Source: Erythrocercus mccallii (taxonomy: Eukaryota; Chordata; Aves; Passeriformes; Dicruridae). From it: a DNA stretch of 64,000 nucleotides. The notes under the pieces were generated by a model. The model saw only the letters and a list, made by a program, of their open reading frames with translations, was not told where the DNA came from and did no database searches. The position numbers and the translations under genes are program-made. Position 1 is the stretch's first letter, and each line of letters begins with the position of its first letter. This document shows positions 57,311 through 64,000 of the stretch, one piece after another. Where the stretch lies: NCBI GenBank assembly GCA_013397435.1, contig VZRG01000748.1:158410-222409 (forward strand). Direction: 5' to 3'.

Positions 57311-60300
57311 ATGCATGTTCTTGAGAACTCAAATTGCTCTTTGCTGCAAGCTCTACTTTATCTGTCAGCAATTTCTTTTTAAAACACTGCCTCCTCCCTG
57401 GAGAGAGTAAACCATCCAAAATTAAGTGTAAGGATCCTTTGAATATTTGAAGAGTGGCAGTGACTGTGTAAATAGGAGTATACATAATTTAAAGGGGTTC
57501 TGGCAAAATAGACCTAAAATTTTGGAGCAATTAATTAGGCTGGAAATTGAACTAAGCTGACCTGTAACCCTAGGAAAGCTGGCTTTATCATCCTAGACTT
57601 TTGAAAACAAAAGGAAGCTGAGTCAGCCTCTGTCCAGTTGCATGTTTGTTTGCATTTCATCCTTCAAGGTTTGAAAGCAATGCCTGAGAAGTTGGCCAGA
57701 AAGTTCAGTCACTATTCAAACAGACCAGGATGTCTTAGATGAAATTCATCAAGAATTGCCAAGCTGAATGAGCACTTTGCATGATACAAAGACGTTCTTG
57801 ATGAAGCTTCTCCAATGTGACAGTCTAAGGTGTTACTGCACACTGGTGGAACCAAGAAAAAGGAATTATTTTCTATACAATATTTTGACAGTCTCCCTGT
57901 AAATGCTGAAAGTTTGTAGCAGCCTGACAAAAGCAGCAAAGGGATGCTCAAGACTACTTGTGAGGAGTCTAGTGAGACCTTGATTTGCAAGTTTCCAAAG
58001 AAGGGAAATTAGTTGTATTTTGAATCCTGGTAGAGCTTCAGCTGAGAGAAATTAGGTCAAACTGGCAGCAGAGGCTGAGCCCTGTGCACTGCACACATCC
58101 TCAGAGAGTATTTACAGCCCAGCACCTCTGTGGATTAGGTTCATACATGCACTTTCCCATGCTACCTGAAAAATTAGAGCTATTTGAAAATGCAGAGAAA
58201 TCACAACTTGTGGTTCAAGTTCTTTTTCTCCAAGGCTGGGATAAGTTACGGAATCCTCAAGGCTTTGCCCAACTGAGGAAGTTAAATAAAACTGGAAAAC
58301 AAGAGCAATGCCAGAATAGCAAGTTTTCTCACCAAACTCACCTGAAGCAGAAGTTGATTGCTCTGGGCATGCTGTCATACCGTCATGATTTCCAGAAGTG
58401 TAAGAAGAAGAAAACATCCTTCCAGGTTCTGAAGTGGTGTCTCTGAGGTCTTGTGGCCTGATCCTGAGTGGATCACAGATTCACCTCCTCACTGTTCCCC
58501 TGCATGTGTAGGAAAACCTAATCACTTTAGAGCATGGGGGGGAATCTCAGTTAGGTGGCATGTGCAAAGAGACGAGTGTACCTCTTTCAAATCTTGAAAA
58601 GAAACAAAAAAAACCCAACAGGCTGAGACCCTGACTGGCCCTTCAGGTTGAGGTCAACATCCCAAATCAAATCTCCCAGCACAATCTTCCTGCACTACTT
58701 ATGACTGCATCCCAGGAAGTTACTACACTGCTTTCTCCAAACAGCAATCATGAACATAATACTTTTCCAAATGAAAATGCCAGATGTCTTTTTCCTCTGC
58801 TTCTAGTCTTTACCCCTGTTCATACAAGTCATACCAAGCCACCTGGCTTATCGTGACTGGATGCTTCAATTATTTCACCTATATAATGTGTGTCTCATTT
58901 AACCTCAAGAAAATTAGAAGCAAATGCATGCAAGATTTCAGGATATTTGCATAATATATGTAAACTATGGCATCTGTCAATTTACTTGTCAATGTAAATG
59001 CTAATATTAACATATTTCAGTTTAGCATCAAAATCGCAAACTCTTTGACGTAAGGACTGTGGCAGAGTGAAGCATCAAACAGACAAATCTTGTCTGAAAC
59101 AGGACCTAAATGGTTTTGATCAATTTTATGTCAGTTTCACCCTGCTGGCACAGCATTTCACTTTACTTGCTGCTTCTCAAATTAATGACTGGTCCAACTC
59201 CACAGCAATATGTTGTTAGGAGAGATGGAGTCATTTTGATCAACACAAAATTACCCCTCAAGCCACTAGTGACTGCTTGCATTTGATGTGCATCCCCAGC
59301 ATACCTTTCTGATGAAATCCTACCCAACATGCTACTTACTTCCCCCTCAGTGACAGGTACTACTGAGGAGGGAACTTTTGCATCTTCTCAAGGGATCTTC
59401 GAATCCCCAGCTCAACCCAGGGCATCCTCCAGGATTAGTTGGGAGTTGAGATTAATATCACAATATTTTAGGCTCAAGAGAACTCAATTAGTTTACCTCA
59501 GTACTAAATACTCCAGCCCCTCACAAAGAGATTTTTAGAAAGAATAAACTTTTCTTGCTTCTGTAATGGAAATTTCTAAAGACATCTGAATATCTAAGCA
59601 CTATTGGCTTTCAATAAGATGGGTTTTTATTTAATAAATTTCTTGTGTGCTTCTAAAAAGCCTTCCCTATGTGATGCAAAGATGGCAAAAAGCATTAACT
59701 GTTTATTTCTTCCCAAGACGCAGTGCTGATGGCTCACATCTGGGGGTGCCTGGGGTGCTTCAGGCCCAGGATGTGTAGAAGGGGGACTTGAACAGAGCCA
59801 AGCAAGTGCTAAGTGATTGAGACTCTGGGCTTAGGGCTCATCCCTTGAGACCAAGAGAAACTGATACTGCCCTCTGTGGCAGGAACTATTCTATTGCCCC
59901 AAAAAAATCCATGTAGAAACATGCCCAGAGGCAGTGTTTGAGAACCAGTCAAAGATCTGCCTTATTCTACCACTGCAAAACAATACTCTGAGTGGAGAGA
60001 CCAAGTTTCCAGAGTTTTTTCAGAGTTTCCAAGTGAGAGAAGAACCTTCAATTTCTCCTTTCCAGAAAATTTTCCCTTGGGAGCTGGGGAAATAGAGAAG
60101 GAAGAAACCAATTCCTTCTCTTCTGCTTTGCTTTGAGTCTATACACCAGCCTTGAAGGAGTGGTGAGCACATGGTGTAAGTCACTTAGCATTCCGGCACG
60201 TCTGCTGCCAAAGCACTTAGCCAAAGCTTCACCTTGCAGCTGGTAGGCCTTGGTGTCTTGCCTCCTCAGCAAGGATAACTAATCAAAGAGCCAGAGCACA

Positions 60301-63109
60301 GGTCCAAAGCATCATGCTTCTCAACTTCTAATCTAATGCCTCAGGTAAGAAAGTGGCCATGAAGCCCTTACTCCCTGCATGTAAAATGGGGAAGGTCAGC
60401 AGGGACAGCAAATTCAGTTGCCACTGCAGCACAGAGAGAATCCTGAAGTGGCCTGAGGAGGAAGAACATCTGAACAGTTAGTTCCTAAGCAATGTGAAGC
60501 TGCAAAGCTAGAAGAAGTGGCTAGTTCATTACAACTAGCTCTTTTTCATCCCAAATAGAATGCTTTAAACTGTATCTTATTATAGCAAGGTTCAGCCTCT
60601 AGAGCTGAAAAAGGAGTATCTGTGTGCAGGAAAGGACCAGAGCCTGTGGAAGTGCCTTCATTACATGGAAAAGTCCTTATGTGTGAAAGGCCTAAGAGAA
60701 GCCCTGAAGCTGTTTGCTTCAATAAGAACATCAGATAATCTTCCCCAGGTATGGGAAATACCCCTTTGCAGGTGCCTTTTCTGTAACTACAATCCTAGTC
60801 CCTTGTTCAAGTGTCAAAAAGACACATTGAATAGCTGGTTTTCACTGACTTTTGATAATTTTTTTTAATAATTTTGGTTTCCTGGTGGTCACACAAATAA
60901 TCTCTGAGGGCAAACAAACCCAGAAGCGCTCATTAACAAAGACAGAGACATTTCAAAATTATCCAAGGCCCGTGTGCTCCAGACCCCTGCCTTTGCTGTA
61001 TGTATGTACTGGAAAGAGTCCTCCCTCTGGCATGGTTGAATGTCTACCTGAAAGACCTGATGGTGCAGAGACAAGGTGAGAAAGAAAGCGATTCCATTTT
61101 ATCATTAAGCTCTGTAGCACTAAGGGAAGATGAGCCTGCTGCTGCACTCCAAGGAAGGGAAGGTGGTCAAGCACAGAGGCTGGAGTAGAATGGCACTTGG
61201 CTGAATTTCCAGCAAAGACATTGCCACAGCCCTGGTTCCAGAGTCTGAGATATTATGCTTGGAAATCTGAATCTTCAGAGCATTTGCCAAGCTTCTGATT
61301 TAACTCTGTTCCACTTTATGGGTCTACCAATAACAAACACAGAGCTAGTGCAAAATGGTCACAGGTGGAAGATACCATATTCTTTGTAAGGAAGCAACTG
61401 CAATCTTCAAAGTACTGGAGCAAAGTAAGGTAAACAATACCTCTAAGCTGTGTCTAATGACTTTTCTGCCCTCATAAGTCACAGTCACAAAGCAGTCTCC
61501 CATAAAGGAGCGAGGGCCCTTTTTCTTAACATGCAAGGACAAAAAAGATGGGACTAGCAGAGAGAACAAATGGGAAGAATGGTAAATAGCCAGATACTCA
61601 CTGAAGGAACAGCCTAGATTTGTAACTAATAACAAGAAAAGCTTCATAAAACAGACAAAATGTCTTTTTCCCTGTAGGAGACAAAAAGCAATCACAGTGC
61701 ATGGCATAGGGATTGGCTAACAGGACTGTCCTCCTCTTTTTTCCACTGAGAGGTAATGTTCCCATGGATCCTCTTTCATACCTGGCTCAGAATTCAAGAA
61801 CCCACTGGTCTAGCTGGTCTACGCAATCATTGCCTCCAGGTCCTCTTTGTCTTCTTCAACCAAGTAAGTCTATATTGACTTGAACACAAGATATTTATCC
61901 AGGATTCTTTTCCTGCACACTTCTAGAGTTGTGGCCTAGGCTGATATTGCAACTTTACCATTTTTCAGGCTTCACAGTCAGTGCTGAACACAATTTATTC
62001 AATAGCTTATTTTAAGCTATATATGGTACACTACTTGCCTCTTCCCTTCCAACCTACAGCATAGAAGACATCCAGTCAAAAAGGACAGGAGCAACAGAGA
62101 AGGTCCCTTGCTAGCTGGTGGGGCAGTGTTTTAATGATTGTGTGGAAGATGGGAGCATGAGGGAGTGAAGCTGAAATTCATTTGCAGGAGATCTGATTCA
62201 CTCAGGCACATGTAATACCTTCAAGACAGAGCAACCTGCCAACTTTCCTTGACCATTCCAGAAACAAGCATCTCCTGTCTTCCAAGCAGAGACGATTCAC
62301 AGCATATGCTGAGGAATCACCTTGATCCGCAGCAGGATGGGGTGAATGCTAGCACCTCCTCAAAGGTAATGTAGTGCTTCAGCACCTGGAATCAGAGCCC
62401 CCAGTGGAGATAAAGAGCACTGATACCTTACCACCTTCAGGGGAGCAGAGAATCTCAGACATCATTTCTAGAGGGTCTGGAATGCTGAGATGACATACTG
62501 TTTTGTCTGGAATTTGGAGAGGCAGTCTGCTTCCTTTAATAAACCTGGGGGAGGAGTAAATTTCTTCTAAGGAGTGAAGAATGGCACCAATATATCCTGC
62601 AAAAGGAGACTACCTTATTCTCTTACTCAGAAGGAAATATGACGAGCTTCTGGTTTAACACCTATGATTCACATTACAAAAAAAAGCAGAATTTTTTCAG
62701 TCCTTCATTAATGTATTACCTCCTTTGTACCTGCTTTCCACTATTGATACCTCAACTACTCAACAATCATGAATCAAGAAGAAAAATGAATGCAACACTC
62801 AAAAGCAATTCATGGCCATTTTCAATTTGCCTTTTGGTTTTTTGAGTCCTTGCAATTCATTCTGTTCTTATTTTCAAGGTTTTCTTCCTAGCAATCAGAG
62901 ATAAAAAATATATTCTCATGTGAGTTGTGTTTTTCCTTTTTTTTTATATAATCACAAGATTCCAGATACCAAGATTGAATACCAAGATTGAAGAAAAACA
63001 TTATGTATTGTAAATCTCACAGTAAAAGCCATGACTGCAGTATCTCTCTCTCATACACCACTGCTTCTCTCTTCCTTCTTTTCCCTGAGTAACTAAACAA
63101 AAACAACCT
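57311..63109. other. Long gene-free interval
   Basis: About 5.8 kb without recognised exons, RNA genes or transposons. 58900-59050 has AT-rich, octamer-like TTTGCATAATATATG sequence and may be conserved. A 13-bp tandem duplication is at 62967-62992. The open frames (at most 120 codons) have no domains. Confidence 0.4.
62967..62992 (+). repeat. 13-bp tandem duplication
   Basis: Two identical adjacent copies of TACCAAGATTGAA. Confidence 0.95.
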
Positions 63110-63430
63110 TTGCACAGCTTTTATTCTTGATAATTTTATTTTGGTGGTTTTCATGCTACATAAAAATTATTTTTTATATCAAAAAATTATTCACAATATT
63201 TCCAAAATAGTTCAAGTGGTTTTTTTTCCCTTTTGTGTTTTTTAAATATTTTTAATGTATTTTTATTTCTTCTTTTTTTTTTTCTGCAGCTAGGGTTACA
63301 AAACATCCCATTTCCTCTCGCCACCACCAATTCACTGTTGATTCACTTTTACATTTGCATATGTAAAAAGAAAAGAAAAATAACAAAACTTTTAATATCA
63401 TTTACTTGAGAAATAAAAAGTCATTTGGCA
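63110..63430. other. AT-rich stretch with a splice-acceptor-like signal
   Basis: Very AT-rich, with T-runs leading into TTTCTGCAG ending at 63289, an excellent match to a vertebrate 3' splice site. The frame after it stays open for about 39 codons before TGA, but the translation shows no domain and reads into low-complexity A-rich sequence. It may be a cryptic site, a non-coding exon or conserved non-coding DNA. Confidence 0.3.
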
Positions 63431-64000
63431 CTCATGTCTCTGTGGCTCTGATTTTCACCAGTGAAGTCATTGGAGGTGGGTGTGGGTGTGTGCACACATA
63501 TATGCATGCATAAAAGGTATGAAGAGGAGGCAAAATTTAGGCAAAAATGGTCTCAGAAGCGGATAGGATATACCTGCTGTGTTCAAAAGCCTGATGGGTG
63601 GCCAGGTTCACCGCAAGGTACCAACAGCTCAAGAGAAGAGGAGGTAGCAGTGTTGGGCAGTAGAAGACTTAGACTAGAGGTGAGTATTTCTTTGTCTTTT
63701 GGTTGATAGACTGAGCTTATCACAGGTGTTCTCCAAAGTAAATGTACATTAGTTAGAAAGCAAATATAGCTGAAGTTGACCTGTGCCAGGTCTAGAGACG
63801 CTACCTGCCCCAACCCTAGTAGACACAGCAGTCCTTCACTGCTGTCCTCAGCCACTTCCAAGTGCCAAAGGATGAAGGTGTTGGGTTTTCCCTTAGGTGT
63901 CATGATATTCAGAGCTGGCCAGCTGCCCATGCACCACCTTTAATTCCTACTTCATGGTCTGTGAGGCTCTGCTCAGCCTTGAATGATGTTGTCCAAGTTG
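63431..64000. other. Gene-free window end
   Basis: Unique-looking sequence with a short GTGTGGGTGTGTG and ATATATGCATGC run at 63476-63510. A 115-codon minus frame (63583-63930) has no recognisable domain. Confidence 0.35.

Noticed and set aside
1..64000. tRNA, rRNA, snRNA genes, CRISPR arrays or operons
   Set aside because: No tRNA A/B box pair, no rRNA-like sequence and no regularly spaced direct repeats were found. The sequence is that of a vertebrate nuclear genome.

Overview
The window looks like non-coding DNA from a bird, most likely a songbird. Two CR1 LINE 3' ends with the typical avian tail, a third short CR1 tail, and a set of avian-type endogenous-retrovirus long terminal repeats (LTRs) point that way. 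Species and locus cannot be named from the sequence. I recognise no protein-coding exon, tRNA, rRNA or other structural RNA gene. Open frames are short, carry no recognisable domain, and the longest lie in two GC-rich patches or run across an assembly gap of 520 N. The window is best read as intergenic or deep intronic sequence.

Most of the nameable content is LTRs with no clear internal retroviral genes, i.e. solo LTRs and fragments. One family, with termini TGTTATA...TATAACA and a length of about 680-785 bp, occurs at least seven times: 1-749 (+), 750-802 (+, 3' end only), 1496-1537 joined with 2267-3020 (-), 1538-2266 (+), 15042-15825 (+), 16276-16975 (-), 35503-35775 (-, cut by the gap) and 50749-51428 (+). 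Two copies have perfect target-site duplications (GAGG and GCTGA). The left 3 kb is a nest in which younger LTRs sit inside the AT-rich 3' ends of older relatives. A second nest at 6154-7081 has a roughly 324-bp LTR flanked by AAAGGGGG and split by a 588-bp LTR of another family. Further LTR-like segments lie at 7082-7781, 25244-25690, 35874-37090 and 46675-47130.

Between the repeats are long stretches of ordinary single-copy-looking DNA. Three short intervals (4380-4720, 13675-13890, 57060-57310) are dense in homeodomain-, E-box- or octamer-like motifs and small inverted repeats, and resemble vertebrate conserved non-coding elements. That is inference from motif content, because no alignment could be run. 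GC-rich islands lie at 4940-5425 and 34585-34982, the second running into the gap. Simple repeats include a (TG)16 tract, a CA-rich tract, a poly-T run and several small tandem duplications.

Nothing here forms a working gene system. The features most likely to be active are the LTR promoters and polyadenylation signals and the candidate enhancers.
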